DNA of 64,000 bases from Mycobacterium sp. M26 (lineage in GTDB: Bacteria; Actinomycetota; Actinomycetes; Mycobacteriales; Mycobacteriaceae). The notes beneath the pieces were generated by a model. It saw only the letters and a program-made list of their open reading frames with translations. It did not search any database and was not told where the DNA came from. Of the stretch, positions 26,600 to 34,017 are shown piece after piece (the stretch's first letter is position 1; each line of letters begins with the position of its first letter). The position numbers were made by a program, and so were the translations under genes. The stretch lies in the NCBI RefSeq assembly GCF_001494595.1, contig NZ_LN929908.1, forward strand, positions 3,021,139 through 3,085,138, given 5' to 3'.

Positions 26600-27372
26600 C
26601 GCAGCATCCACGCCGCACCTGCCACCGTGATCGCGGCCGCCGCCGGCGTCAGCGCCGCCAGCCACTGCGCCGATGTCGCGCGCGGCCGGGCACCGACGAT
26701 CGCCAGTTCGGGCACCTTGCCGTCGAAACCACGCGAGGTCATCGCCAGGTACACCCGCTCGCCGCGCTCATAGGACCGCAGGAACAGGGCGCCAACACCT
26801 TTGGCGATGGCACCGGCCTGGTGCAGGGCACGCGGCGAGTCACCACGCGAGATCCGGGCCATCCGCATGCGGCTGATCTCAGCCGACAGCAGGTCGATGT
26901 AGCGGATCATCAGCACGAGCATAGAGGTGATCAGACCGGGCACCCCGAGTCTGCTCAGCGCCAGCGGAAGCTCCCGCGCCGAGGTGGTGGCGGCCACCGT
27001 CAGCGAGGCGGCCACGCCGAGAGTTCCCTTGACCACGATGCCCCAGGCCGCCCACAACCCGGCCACCGACAGCTGCAGACCGGCGACCTGCACGCGCTGG
27101 CCACCCTCGGCGAAGGGCAGCAGCACCGCCAGCACCAGGAACGGCGCCTCGATCAGCATGCGCGGCAGGATCCAGCGCAGCGGAATCCTGGCCACCCGCC
27201 ACACGACGAGCACGATCACCGCGTAGAGCGCGAACGGCCAGATCATCTCCCGAGGGGTGGCCACCACCGCTAGCACGAACACCACGAGTCCGGCGATCTT
27301 GACCTCGGCGGGTGCGTGATGCACCACGGAGTGCCCGTCGCGGTAGAGCGGATGGGAGTGGCCCGCGCCCAC
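26596..27372 (-). CDS. cbiQ: Cobalt ECF transporter transmembrane T component
   Basis: A 258-residue membrane protein with about five to six segments. It begins MGAGHSHPLYRDGHSVVHHAPAEVK, the usual CbiQ N-terminus; the cytoplasmic part holds the coupling helices with SRLGVPGLITSMLVLMIRYID and the ARG-like motif MARISRG and AMTSRGFDG that dock to CbiO. GTG start at 27370-27372. It lies between the CbiN-like gene and cbiO. Confidence 0.93.
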   Translation of the reverse strand: MGAGHSHPLYRDGHSVVHHAPAEVKIAGLVVFVLAVVATPREMIWPFALYAVIVLVVWRVARIPLRWILPRMLIEAPFLVLAVLLPFAEGGQRVQVAGLQLSVAGLWAAWGIVVKGTLGVAASLTVAATTSARELPLALSRLGVPGLITSMLVLMIRYIDLLSAEISRMRMARISRGDSPRALHQAGAIAKGVGALFLRSYERGERVYLAMTSRGFDGKVPELAIVGARPRATSAQWLAALTPAAAAITVAGAAWMLR

Positions 27373-27377
27373 GGGCG

Positions 27378-27719
27378 TCAGCTCCCGGAGCGGCGGCTGC
27401 GGGCGAGCAGCCAGAACGCACCGCCGGCCAGCGCCAGCACCACCACAGCGCCGATGATTCCGGCCGCCCCGACGCTGCCGGTATGCCCGAACAGCGTGTA
27501 GTCGGCCAGCGGTGACACCGACATCGGGTGCTCGGTGGCGTGCTGGGCGATACAGCTACCGGTGAGCTGTTCGCCGTGGTCGGTCGTGACGACCTGGCAG
27601 CCCTGCAGGGTTGCCGAGTCCAGCCCGTCGGGGCTGGAACTGGCGAAGTAGGACACCACCCCGGCGATCAGCACGATGGCGGTGGCGAAACCGGCCCAGA
27701 ACCGCCAGTGCCGCCTCAT
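27378..27719 (-). CDS. CbiN-like PDGLE-domain protein
   Basis: A 113-residue protein with two transmembrane helices (about 5-25 and 85-106) and a loop that opens with SSSPDGLDSATLQG, the PDGLE motif found in CbiN-like subunits of cobalt and nickel ECF transporters. Two Cys (41 and 56) flank the loop. It helps CbiM load the metal in related systems. The ATG at 27717-27719 overlaps the cbiM stop (ATGA), fixing the start; the long upstream frame is the shadow of cbiM. Confidence 0.88.
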   Translation of the reverse strand: MRRHWRFWAGFATAIVLIAGVVSYFASSSPDGLDSATLQGCQVVTTDHGEQLTGSCIAQHATEHPMSVSPLADYTLFGHTGSVGAAGIIGAVVVLALAGGAFWLLARSRRSGS

Positions 27720-28423
27720 GCCGGTACCGCCGTCTCGGTGCGGGTGCGCCGCAGCAGGTACACCAGGTCCGGCCGCGCCCGCGCAACCGCCATGACGGTG
27801 ACCGCGGTGATCACACCCTCCCCGATGCCGATCAGCACGTGGGTGCCCAGCATGTAGGTCGCGACCGTGGTCAGCGACACCGGGGCGGCACCACCGATCG
27901 AATACTCGATCACGAAACCCATTGCTGCGCAGACTGTTCCCACTACGGCGGAGAGAAACGCGACAACGCCGAGGGCGGGGACCGACTGCCCCTGCCCGCG
28001 CCGTCGGACCACCGCGTACAGCAGTACGGCGGTCGAGTAGCCGGCTGCCACCCCGATCAGGGCCATATTGGTGGTGTTCATCCCCAGCGCCGTCACACCG
28101 CCGTCGGCGAACAGCAGCGACTGCACTACCAGCACGATCGCGATGCACAACACCCCGGTGAACGGGCCCACCAGGATCGCGGCCAGCGCGCCACCGAGAA
28201 GGTGTCCGCTGACGCCGGGCAGGATCGGGAAGTTGATCATCTGCACCGCGAAGATGAACGCCGCGACCAGTCCGGCCAGCGGGACGGCACGCTCGTCGAG
28301 TTCGGCGCGCGCCCGCCAGGCGCAGAACCCCACTGCGGCGATCGCCAGCGCGGCGAACAACATCGAGGTGGGAGCGTTCACCAGACCATCGCTCATGTGC
28401 ATGGCTGTGATCTGGACGCTCAA
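27716..28423 (-). CDS. cbiM: Cobalt ECF transporter substrate-binding S component
   Basis: A 235-residue membrane protein with six to seven helices. Near the N-terminus AMHMSDGLVNAPTS carries the conserved His that coordinates Co2+/Ni2+ (family MHI(M)SDG motif); LPGVSGHLLGGALAAILVGP and GMNTTNMALIGV are further CbiM blocks. The TTG at 28421-28423 is supported by AGGAGG five bases upstream; the ATG at 28402 (MHMSDG) is the alternative. First gene of cbiM-N-Q-O, preceded by a hairpin and facing the ArsR gene's 3' end. Confidence 0.92.
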   Translation of the reverse strand: MSVQITAMHMSDGLVNAPTSMLFAALAIAAVGFCAWRARAELDERAVPLAGLVAAFIFAVQMINFPILPGVSGHLLGGALAAILVGPFTGVLCIAIVLVVQSLLFADGGVTALGMNTTNMALIGVAAGYSTAVLLYAVVRRRGQGQSVPALGVVAFLSAVVGTVCAAMGFVIEYSIGGAAPVSLTTVATYMLGTHVLIGIGEGVITAVTVMAVARARPDLVYLLRRTRTETAVPA

Positions 28424-28439
28424 CCGGTCCTCCTCGACG

Positions 28440-28464
28440 CACGGGCACCCGACCGGTGCCCGTG
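28440..28464 (-). promoter_or_regulatory. Hairpin in the cbiM leader
   Basis: CACGGGCACC (28440-28449) and GGTGCCCGTG (28455-28464) form a perfect 10-bp stem with a 5-nt loop, ending just before the cbiM Shine-Dalgarno. It could be an attenuator, an mRNA-stabilising stem or the terminator of the ArsR gene transcript, which ends just upstream on the same strand. No B12-box is seen, so it is not a cobalamin riboswitch. Confidence 0.6.
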
Positions 28465-28487
28465 TTCCAACCTAGTGCCGCAGCCAA

Positions 28488-28511
28488 TCATCTGTCTACA
28501 TGTTCAGATGA
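28488..28511. promoter_or_regulatory. Candidate ArsR-family operator before cbiM
   Basis: TCATCTG (28488-28494) and CAGATGA (28505-28511) are exact inverted repeats 10 nt apart, around a partly symmetric centre with ACATGT. Size and layout match ArsR/SmtB metal-sensor operators. It lies between the arsR stop and the cbiM leader. Confidence 0.5.
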
Positions 28512-28519
28512 ACTACTGG

Positions 28520-28852
28520 TTACTCGTTGTGGGCGGCACCGATCCAGTGCAGGAGGTCGTGGACGGTGTGGTCCTCCAGCCGGTAGCTGACCAGCCGGCC
28601 AACCCGGGTCGAGGTCACCCAGCCCTGCTGGCGCAACACCCGAAGAGCTTGGGAGACGGCGTTTTCCGAACGGCCCAGCGCCGACGCAAGATCGCCGACG
28701 CAGATGCCGGGAGCGCGGTGCAGGCAGAGCAGGATCTCCAGCCGGTGCGGGTCGCTGAGCAGGTCGAAGCGCTGGGTCCAGCCGTTGATATCGACGTCGG
28801 CCAGCGCCGAGGAGGCACGCTCGACCGTCACCTCGTCGCCTGGCCCGTCCAT
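28520..28852 (-). CDS. ArsR/SmtB family metal-responsive repressor
   Basis: A 110-residue winged-helix protein. FDLLSDPHRLEILLCLHRAPG starts the DNA-binding domain; GICVGDLASALGRSENAVSQALRVLRQQGWV is the helix-turn-helix and GRLVSYRLED the wing. Metal-ligand candidates are Cys43 and Cys51 (the alpha-3 position, as in GICVGDL) and a His-rich C-terminus (His95, 98, 102, 108 with Glu110), like the alpha-5 site of Ni/Co/Zn sensors. It is directly upstream of cbiMNQO on the same strand, so repression of cobalt uptake is the likely role. ATG 28850-28852. Confidence 0.88.
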   Translation of the reverse strand: MDGPGDEVTVERASSALADVDINGWTQRFDLLSDPHRLEILLCLHRAPGICVGDLASALGRSENAVSQALRVLRQQGWVTSTRVGRLVSYRLEDHTVHDLLHWIGAAHNE

Positions 28853-28930
28853 AGCTAAGGAATCTAGCCGAGCACCAGACCAATTCTGATCAGCTGGAAC
28901 AATCCGGGGCCCGTGCGCGACTATTGATCC

Positions 28931-29635
28931 GTGGACTGCGATGTCGCCCGTGAGGCGTTGTCGGCTCGGATCGACGGAGAACGGGAGCCCGTGCCGGGCC
29001 CCCGTGTCGACGAGCACCTCGCCACGTGTGAGCAGTGCCGCGACTGGTACGCGCGTGCCGTCGATCAGACGCAATTGCTGCGCCGGCTGGCGGGGCGCTC
29101 CCAGGTGCAGGCTGTCGCCGCTCCGACCGCGCCAGCCCGGCGATCGCTCATCCCGGGCCTGACGGCGACCTGGCGCCGGTGGGCACTGGGCATCGTCGGC
29201 GCCGTCCAGCTCGCCCTGGCCGTCGCCCAGGGGTTCGGCGCTGACGTCGGGACCTCCGCCGGCCACCACGCCATGATGGGCGGGCACCTGCTCAACGAGT
29301 CGACGGCCTGGTCAGCGGCGCTGGGTGCGGTGATGATCGGCGCCGCGTTGCGGCCCGCCGCCGCCGCCGGACTCGCCGGCGTGCTGAGCGTGTTCACCGT
29401 GGTGCTCGCCATCTACGTCATCAGCGATGCGATCTCGGGGGCGGTCACCGTCGACCGGATGATGAGCCACGTTCCCGTCCTGCTCGGCACGATGCTGGCA
29501 CTGCTGGTGTGGCGCGACACCCGAAACCCGGGACCGCAGGGCAGCGCCGACGCGCAGGATCTGGTCCTGCCCGACAACGCCGTGCGCGGACGCCGACGCG
29601 GACACCTCTACCCCACCGACGGTTCGGCCGCCTGA
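28931..29635 (+). CDS. Membrane protein with anti-sigma-type zinc finger (zf-HC2)
   Basis: A 234-residue protein. The N-terminus has Cys3, His29, Cys33 and Cys36 in the pattern HLATCEQCRDWY, a zf-HC2 zinc finger as in ZAS-type anti-sigma factors. About four membrane helices follow from residue 80 on, with a loop rich in His and Met (SAGHHAMMGGHL). The C-terminus is basic. Its target is unknown; SigC, 7 kb downstream in the same island, is the obvious candidate, though M. tuberculosis SigC is described as lacking an anti-sigma factor. GTG 28931, divergent from arsR. Confidence 0.8.
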   Translation: MDCDVAREALSARIDGEREPVPGPRVDEHLATCEQCRDWYARAVDQTQLLRRLAGRSQVQAVAAPTAPARRSLIPGLTATWRRWALGIVGAVQLALAVAQGFGADVGTSAGHHAMMGGHLLNESTAWSAALGAVMIGAALRPAAAAGLAGVLSVFTVVLAIYVISDAISGAVTVDRMMSHVPVLLGTMLALLVWRDTRNPGPQGSADAQDLVLPDNAVRGRRRGHLYPTDGSAA

Positions 29636-29778
29636 AACCGGGCAGCGAGGAACTTTTCGCCCTGCCGCGCGACTGATTGTCTGTGCGAATGCTGGGAGTC
29701 GCCTGTGTGCCACACCCGACGCGCACACCGATGGAGTAGCTGATCCCCGCAGATGCGATCCCGGGACCACTACACCCC

Positions 29779-29803
29779 TAACTACTACACAGCGTAGTAG
29801 TTA
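29779..29803. promoter_or_regulatory. BlaI/CopY-like operator before a small secreted protein gene
   Basis: TAACTACTAC (29779-29788) and GTAGTAGTTA (29794-29803) are perfect 10-bp inverted repeats 5 nt apart. The core TACTAC-N5-GTAGTA resembles BlaI/MecI-family boxes. It sits 17 bp before the ATG at 29821, overlapping where a promoter must be. Confidence 0.65.
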
Positions 29804-29820
29804 TTGCGACAGGAGAACCC

Positions 29821-30114
29821 ATGCAGCACAAACGAAGTCGTCAGGCCGCGCGCCTGCTCGTCACGGCATTCGCCGCGGGAGCGCTCGCCCTGGCCGGGCC
29901 GGCCGGCCCCGCGGCGGCACATCCCGGGCATGACCACGGATCGGATTCGGGCAGCGACTCCGGCAGCGGTAGCGGCAGCGGTGGCAGCGCCAAGTCGGGC
30001 GGCGCCAAGAGCGGTGCCAACTCCGCAGGCGGTGCGGGCAACGGCTCGAAGTCCGTATGCGCCGACGGCACCACCCGCACTGCCACCACGCCCTGTGACA
30101 CCACCGCCCGCTGA
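29821..30114 (+). CDS. Small secreted His/Ser/Gly-rich protein
   Basis: A 97-residue exported protein. A basic start (MQHKRSRQAAR) and hydrophobic core lead to a cleavage site after GPAAA; the mature end would begin HPGHDHG, a possible metal-binding N-terminus. Then comes a Ser/Gly/Asp repeat stretch (about 40-75) and a C-terminal piece with two Cys (VCADGTTRTATTPCD) that may form a disulfide. AGGAGA lies 4 nt before the ATG. Function is unknown; place in the copper island and the His-rich end suggest metal binding. Confidence 0.72.
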   Translation: MQHKRSRQAARLLVTAFAAGALALAGPAGPAAAHPGHDHGSDSGSDSGSGSGSGGSAKSGGAKSGANSAGGAGNGSKSVCADGTTRTATTPCDTTAR

Positions 30115-30145
30115 CCCACCCTCCCATCCGAAAGGTATCGACCCC

Positions 30146-30730
30146 ATGACCACTCTCCAGCACACCACCTCACACCGGTTCCTCATCGGCTCCGCGGTCG
30201 GGGCCACGGCGCTGGCCGCAGCGCTCACACTGGCCGCCCCGGGTGCGGGGATCGCATCCGCCCACGGCTACAGCACCCCGTCGGGAGACGCCGTCGGGAG
30301 GCCGGGCTTCGGCACCGAAAGCGCACCGGGCAACCCGGCGCCCGGGGTCCGAATCGTCCAGGCGCTCGGTGACCGGGTGTTCAATCAGAGCACCCCGTTC
30401 AACAAGGCCCTCGACGACTCCGCGCTCGGCGTGGGCTACCACAACGCCTTCGGCACACCGAATTACGACCACCCCACCCACGGGTCCAACGGGTCGTTCG
30501 TCAGCCTGCTCAACGGCGGCCTGATCAAGACCACCTACGACCAACTGCAGGCGCAAGGCGTGGACCTGCCTGACGAAGCAGACCTGGACGCGACCTTCAT
30601 CCGCGCGTTGTCGGGAGTGTCGACCAGCAGCACCCCGCATCGCACGACCGCGAAGGCAGCCGCGGCCAGCTCGAAGTCCTGCACCGTGACGGTCGCCAAG
30701 ACCACGCTGCGAGCACAGGGTTCCTGCTAG
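30146..30730 (+). CDS. Secreted protein of unknown function
   Basis: A 194-residue exported protein. The signal peptide (about 1-37) ends at GIASA and the mature part starts HGYSTPSGDAVGRPG. The middle reads as a globular domain (RIVQALGDRVFNQSTPFNKALDD; LLNGGLIKTTYDQLQAQGVDLP), and the tail has two Cys (SKSCTVTVAKTTLRAQGSC). I do not recognise the family. It lies 31 bp after the small His-rich protein and is probably on the same transcript, after the BlaI-like box. The start is ATG 30146, with GAAAGG upstream; the longer frame reads through the preceding gene. Confidence 0.72.
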   Translation: MTTLQHTTSHRFLIGSAVGATALAAALTLAAPGAGIASAHGYSTPSGDAVGRPGFGTESAPGNPAPGVRIVQALGDRVFNQSTPFNKALDDSALGVGYHNAFGTPNYDHPTHGSNGSFVSLLNGGLIKTTYDQLQAQGVDLPDEADLDATFIRALSGVSTSSTPHRTTAKAAAASSKSCTVTVAKTTLRAQGSC

Positions 30731-30737
30731 AACGTCG

Positions 30738-30774
30738 GGCGCTGCGGCCCGGTCCCCGATCGGGTCGCAGCGCC
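30738..30774. terminator. Hairpin between convergent genes
   Basis: A stem of about 14 bp (GGCGCTGCG / CGCAGCGCC outer arms at 30738-30746 and 30766-30774, with inner G-T and C-G pairs) and a 9-nt loop fill the gap between the secreted-protein gene and the convergent DUF5134 gene. No T tract is present. Confidence 0.6.
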
Positions 30775-31448
30775 TACAGCATCACGCCGAACATGACGGC
30801 CATTCCGATGGCCATCATCGCCTGGCTGAGCAGGCCGAGTTGGTGCACCGCGTCACCGGCTGAACGGTTCTGGCGCGCCACGAGATACCGGTACAGCCAG
30901 ACCACCGCCGCCACCGCGAAGCCGATGGTGCACACCCAGTTGAGTGCGGCGATCCAGTCCGGGTATCCGGTTGCGGCACCCGCGGAGTCACCCATGTCCA
31001 TCCCCGGCATGTCGGGCATGTCCATCCCGGGCATGTTCATGTGCCCACCGTGATGCCCGCCCGAGCCGGCGCCCGCAGCCTCCGCCGAGCCCGACGACTG
31101 CCCGGGCAGCACCCGGCCGTTCATCACCGCATACATCCACGCCATCGCCAGCATCATCAGCGCGTGGTAGATCGTCGCGATCCGGTGACCGGCCGCCGAT
31201 GCGGTGCCGGCGATGACGACAAACCAGAGAGTCGCGAGCAGGAAGAAGATCATCGGCGGGATCGTCGGCAGGGCCGCACCACGCGGCCAGGCCATCACCG
31301 CCATCGCCACCGCCATGATCGCGTGCAGGGAGTAGCTGACGACGCTGGGCCACCGGCGATGCCCCACGGCGATGGCGAAGACGCATTCGGCAGCGCTGAG
31401 CACGAACAGCAGCGTGACGATCCAGCGCAGCGTCAGATCCTGGATCAC
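30774..31448 (-). CDS. DUF5134 membrane protein with His/Met-rich loop
   Basis: A 224-residue integral membrane protein with six to seven helices, of the actinobacterial DUF5134 type. Between helices (131-153) lies a loop with three His and many Met in MDM/MPGM repeats, the kind of sequence that binds Cu(I) in copper-handling proteins. The short GTG start at 31446-31448 is followed by QDLTLRWIVTLLFVL. It is divergent from the CopD/CtaG gene, with a shared BlaI-like dyad in between. A role in copper handling is inferred from the loop and the neighbours. Confidence 0.8.
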   Translation of the reverse strand: MIQDLTLRWIVTLLFVLSAAECVFAIAVGHRRWPSVVSYSLHAIMAVAMAVMAWPRGAALPTIPPMIFFLLATLWFVVIAGTASAAGHRIATIYHALMMLAMAWMYAVMNGRVLPGQSSGSAEAAGAGSGGHHGGHMNMPGMDMPDMPGMDMGDSAGAATGYPDWIAALNWVCTIGFAVAAVVWLYRYLVARQNRSAGDAVHQLGLLSQAMMAIGMAVMFGVML

Positions 31449-31528
31449 CGGGCATCAACTTTCGGTCTCGGGACGTGTCTGCAATTGGTCGACCGGCGGC
31501 GGCCCGAAGTTCCCACCGCGCGGAATTC

Positions 31529-31551
31529 ACTACGACGAAGAGTCGTAGACT
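31529..31551. promoter_or_regulatory. BlaI/CopY-like dyad overlapping the -10 box of the CopD/CtaG gene
   Basis: CTACGAC (31530-31536) and GTCGTAG (31542-31548) are exact inverted repeats with a 5-nt spacer, the same spacing as the dyad at 29779-29803 (shared form CTACKAC-N5-GTMGTAG). The right arm overlaps TAGACT (31546-31551), a -10 box 7 nt before the ATG at 31559. A repressor bound here would block transcription, and could also affect the divergent DUF5134 gene. Confidence 0.6.
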
Positions 31552-31558
31552 AGCGGCG

Positions 31559-33496
31559 ATGGAGTCGAGCCGCACAGGCAGCCGACCAGCCGGCCGATGG
31601 GCACTGGTCGGCGGATACCTTGTCCTGGCCGCAGCGCTGGCGGGGTATGCCGTGGCGTCCGGGGCCGCCCGATTCCGCGAGACCGGTGACTCCTTCCCCG
31701 GCCTGCCGACCAGCATCGCCGAGTTCATCGGCTTCTTCACCGCGACCCTGGCCGGGGCGGTGTGCCTGGGCGGTCTGGTCTTCGTCGTCATCACGGCGCG
31801 TCCCGACGAGCGCGGCGTGCTCGATGCCGCCTCCTTCCGGGTGCATCTGCTCGCCGAACGAGTCGCGCCGCTGTGGGCGGTGACGGCGGCCGTCATGGTG
31901 GTGGTGCAGGCCGCGGCTGCCGCCGGTGTCCCGGTAGCCCGGCTGGTGAGCAGCGGCGCGATCGGCTCGGCGGTGGGCGCCTCGGAGATGGCCCGCGGCT
32001 GGGCGGCGGTGACGATCTTCGCCGCGGTGGTGGCCGTGTCGCTGCGCCTGACCGTGCGCTGGGTCTGGCACGTCGTGCTGCTGGTGCCGAGCCTGATCGC
32101 GGTGGTCGCGGTTCCGGTGACCGGCAACGCCGGGCAGGGTCCCGACCACGACTACGCCACCAGCGCCGTGATCGTGTTCTCCCTCGCGCTGGCAGTGCTG
32201 GCCGGAATGAAGATCGCCGCGGCGATCGCCCCACCGGAGGATGCGCTGCGCCACCGCGTTCTGCTGATCGAACTGATTGCCGGGGCGGTGGCGCTGGTCT
32301 ACGGCGCACTGCTGCTGTTCCTGCTCACCGATCCCGGCACGCTCACCGAATCGGATTACGGGCGGCTGGGGCTGCTGGCGGCGGCCGTACTGCTGGCCAG
32401 CTGGCTGCTCGACATCACGCGGCTGCGCACCGGTAAGCCGGGCGGTCCGGCCGGTGCGGTGGCGATGATCGTCGCGGTGGCCGCAGTGGCGGCGATGGCC
32501 GTGCAGACCGCACCCCGGCTACTGGCCCACCAGTTCACCGCGTGGGATGTCTTCCTCGGCTATGAATTGCCGCAGCCGCCGAATGCGGTTCGGCTGCTGA
32601 CGGTCTGGCGGTTCGACGTGCTGCTCGGTATCGGCGCGGTGGTGCTCGCGGTGCTGTACGTGGTGGCCGTGGTCCGGCTGCGCCGTCGCGGTGACACGTG
32701 GCCGCCGGGGCGGACGGCAGCCTGGCTGTTCGGCTGCCTGGCCCTGCTGCTGGCCACCAGTTCCGGGGTGCGGGCCTACGGGTCGGCGATGTTCAGCGTG
32801 CACATGTCCGAGCACATGGCGCTCAACATGTTCATCCCGGTCTTCCTGGTGCTGGGCGCCCCGATCACCCTGGCGTTGCGCGCGCTGCCCGCCGCACCCG
32901 CCGACCAGCCCCCGGGCCCCCGGGAATGGCTGATGTGGCTGGTGCATTCACCGGCGTCGCGCTTCCTGTCCCATCCGGCGACGGCCTTCGTGCTGTTCGT
33001 CGGCTCGCTGTACGCGGTCTACTTCACGCCGCTGTTCGACACTCTGGTGCGCTACCACTGGGGTCACGAGTTCATGACCGTGCACTTCCTGATCACGGGC
33101 TACCTGTTCTTCTGGGGCATCATCGGCATCGACCCCGGCCCGCGCCGGCTGCCGTTCATCGGCAGGCTGGCAATGCTGTTCGCGGTGATGCCGTTCCACG
33201 CCTTCTTCGGCATCGCCACCATGACCATGACCTCGGTCATGGGAGAGAGCTTCTACAGCAAGCTCGACCTGCCATGGCTGTCCAGCCTGCTCGACGACCA
33301 GCACCTCGGTGGCGCAATCGCCTGGGGCTCAAGCGAATTGCCGGTGATCGTGGTGGTGGTGGCGCTGGTGGTGCAGTGGGCGCGCCAGGACCGCAAGGTG
33401 GCCACCCGCACCGACCGGCACGCCGACGCCAACTACGACGACGACCTGGACGCCTACAACGCGATGCTGCGGGAGCTGTCCAAGACGCGGCGCTGA
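31559..33496 (+). CDS. Fused CopD/CtaG copper membrane protein
   Basis: A 645-residue protein with about 15 helices. The first half (to about 330) matches the CopD copper-resistance/uptake domain; the second half is a CtaG/Caa3 assembly domain with SVHMSEHMALNMF, HEFMTVHFLITGYLFFW and PFHAFFGIATM, whose His and Met residues are copper-ligand candidates. The layout matches M. tuberculosis Rv0102, which lies beside ctpB. It likely moves copper for cytochrome oxidase assembly or other cuproproteins. ATG 31559 follows a -10 box by 7 nt. Its 3' end overlaps the whiB 3' end by 43 bp. Confidence 0.88.
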   Translation: MESSRTGSRPAGRWALVGGYLVLAAALAGYAVASGAARFRETGDSFPGLPTSIAEFIGFFTATLAGAVCLGGLVFVVITARPDERGVLDAASFRVHLLAERVAPLWAVTAAVMVVVQAAAAAGVPVARLVSSGAIGSAVGASEMARGWAAVTIFAAVVAVSLRLTVRWVWHVVLLVPSLIAVVAVPVTGNAGQGPDHDYATSAVIVFSLALAVLAGMKIAAAIAPPEDALRHRVLLIELIAGAVALVYGALLLFLLTDPGTLTESDYGRLGLLAAAVLLASWLLDITRLRTGKPGGPAGAVAMIVAVAAVAAMAVQTAPRLLAHQFTAWDVFLGYELPQPPNAVRLLTVWRFDVLLGIGAVVLAVLYVVAVVRLRRRGDTWPPGRTAAWLFGCLALLLATSSGVRAYGSAMFSVHMSEHMALNMFIPVFLVLGAPITLALRALPAAPADQPPGPREWLMWLVHSPASRFLSHPATAFVLFVGSLYAVYFTPLFDTLVRYHWGHEFMTVHFLITGYLFFWGIIGIDPGPRRLPFIGRLAMLFAVMPFHAFFGIATMTMTSVMGESFYSKLDLPWLSSLLDDQHLGGAIAWGSSELPVIVVVVALVVQWARQDRKVATRTDRHADANYDDDLDAYNAMLRELSKTRR

Positions 33497-33786
33497 GGCC
33501 GCAACAACCGCTCGCGCTCGGCGGCCGACAGGCCACCCCAGATTCCATAGGGTTCGCCGGCGTTCAGCGCATGGCGACGGCATTCGGCGATCACCGGGCA
33601 CCCATGGCAGAGGGTCTTGGCGGCCCGTTCCCGGCGCACCCGCGCGGCGCGGGTCTCACCGTCGGGTCCGAAGAACACCGACGAGTCGGCCGCCCGGCAC
33701 ACCCCGCGGCGCTGCCAGTCCCACTCTTCGACTGCCGGGCGCGGAAAACGTTGTCGCCTCACGCTGTATCGGTCGCGGGGCGCCAC
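33454..33786 (-). CDS. WhiB family iron-sulfur transcription regulator (WhiB3-like)
   Basis: A 110-residue WhiB protein. Cluster ligands are Cys30, Cys60, Cys63 and Cys69 (C-x29-C-x2-C-x5-C), followed by the turn GIWGG (81-85) and a basic tail. EWDWQRRGVCRAADSSVFF and RRERAAKTLCHGCPVIAECR resemble WhiB3 more than other WhiBs I recall. WhiB proteins bind a [4Fe-4S] cluster and work with sigma factors. It begins 15 bp after copZ on the same strand, so it is part of the copper ATPase operon. GTG start 33784-33786. Confidence 0.9.
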   Translation of the reverse strand: MAPRDRYSVRRQRFPRPAVEEWDWQRRGVCRAADSSVFFGPDGETRAARVRRERAAKTLCHGCPVIAECRRHALNAGEPYGIWGGLSAAERERLLRPQRRVLDSSRSIAL

Positions 33787-33801
33787 TGTCTGGTTCCCGG
33801 C

Positions 33802-34014
33802 TCAGCCGACGACGGAGTACTCGCCCTCTTCGTCGAGGGCGGCCTGCACCTGTTCGACGGACAGATCGGTATCGGCCTGCACCCGCACCGTCGAGGGCTC
33901 GCCGAGATCCACCTCGACCCCACTGACGGCGGGTAGCGCCTGCAGCGCGCTGCTCACCACGCGCACACAACTCTGGCAGTGCAGCCCTTCGACCTTGAAC
34001 GTCTGCTCCGACAC
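33802..34014 (-). CDS. CopZ-like copper chaperone (HMA domain)
   Basis: A 70-residue heavy-metal-associated domain with the Cys13-Q-S-Cys16 motif in GLHCQSC and the beta-alpha-beta pattern of Atx1-type chaperones. Such proteins carry Cu(I) in the cytoplasm and hand it to P-type ATPases. It starts 3 bp after the stop of the P-type ATPase gene and is clearly in its operon. Confidence 0.92.
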   Translation of the reverse strand: MSEQTFKVEGLHCQSCVRVVSSALQALPAVSGVEVDLGEPSTVRVQADTDLSVEQVQAALDEEGEYSVVG

Positions 34015-34017
34015 GAT

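Noticed and set aside
28440..28519. Cobalamin riboswitch before the cobalt transporter
   Set aside because: The leader is too short and has no B12-box; only a simple hairpin and a dyad are present.
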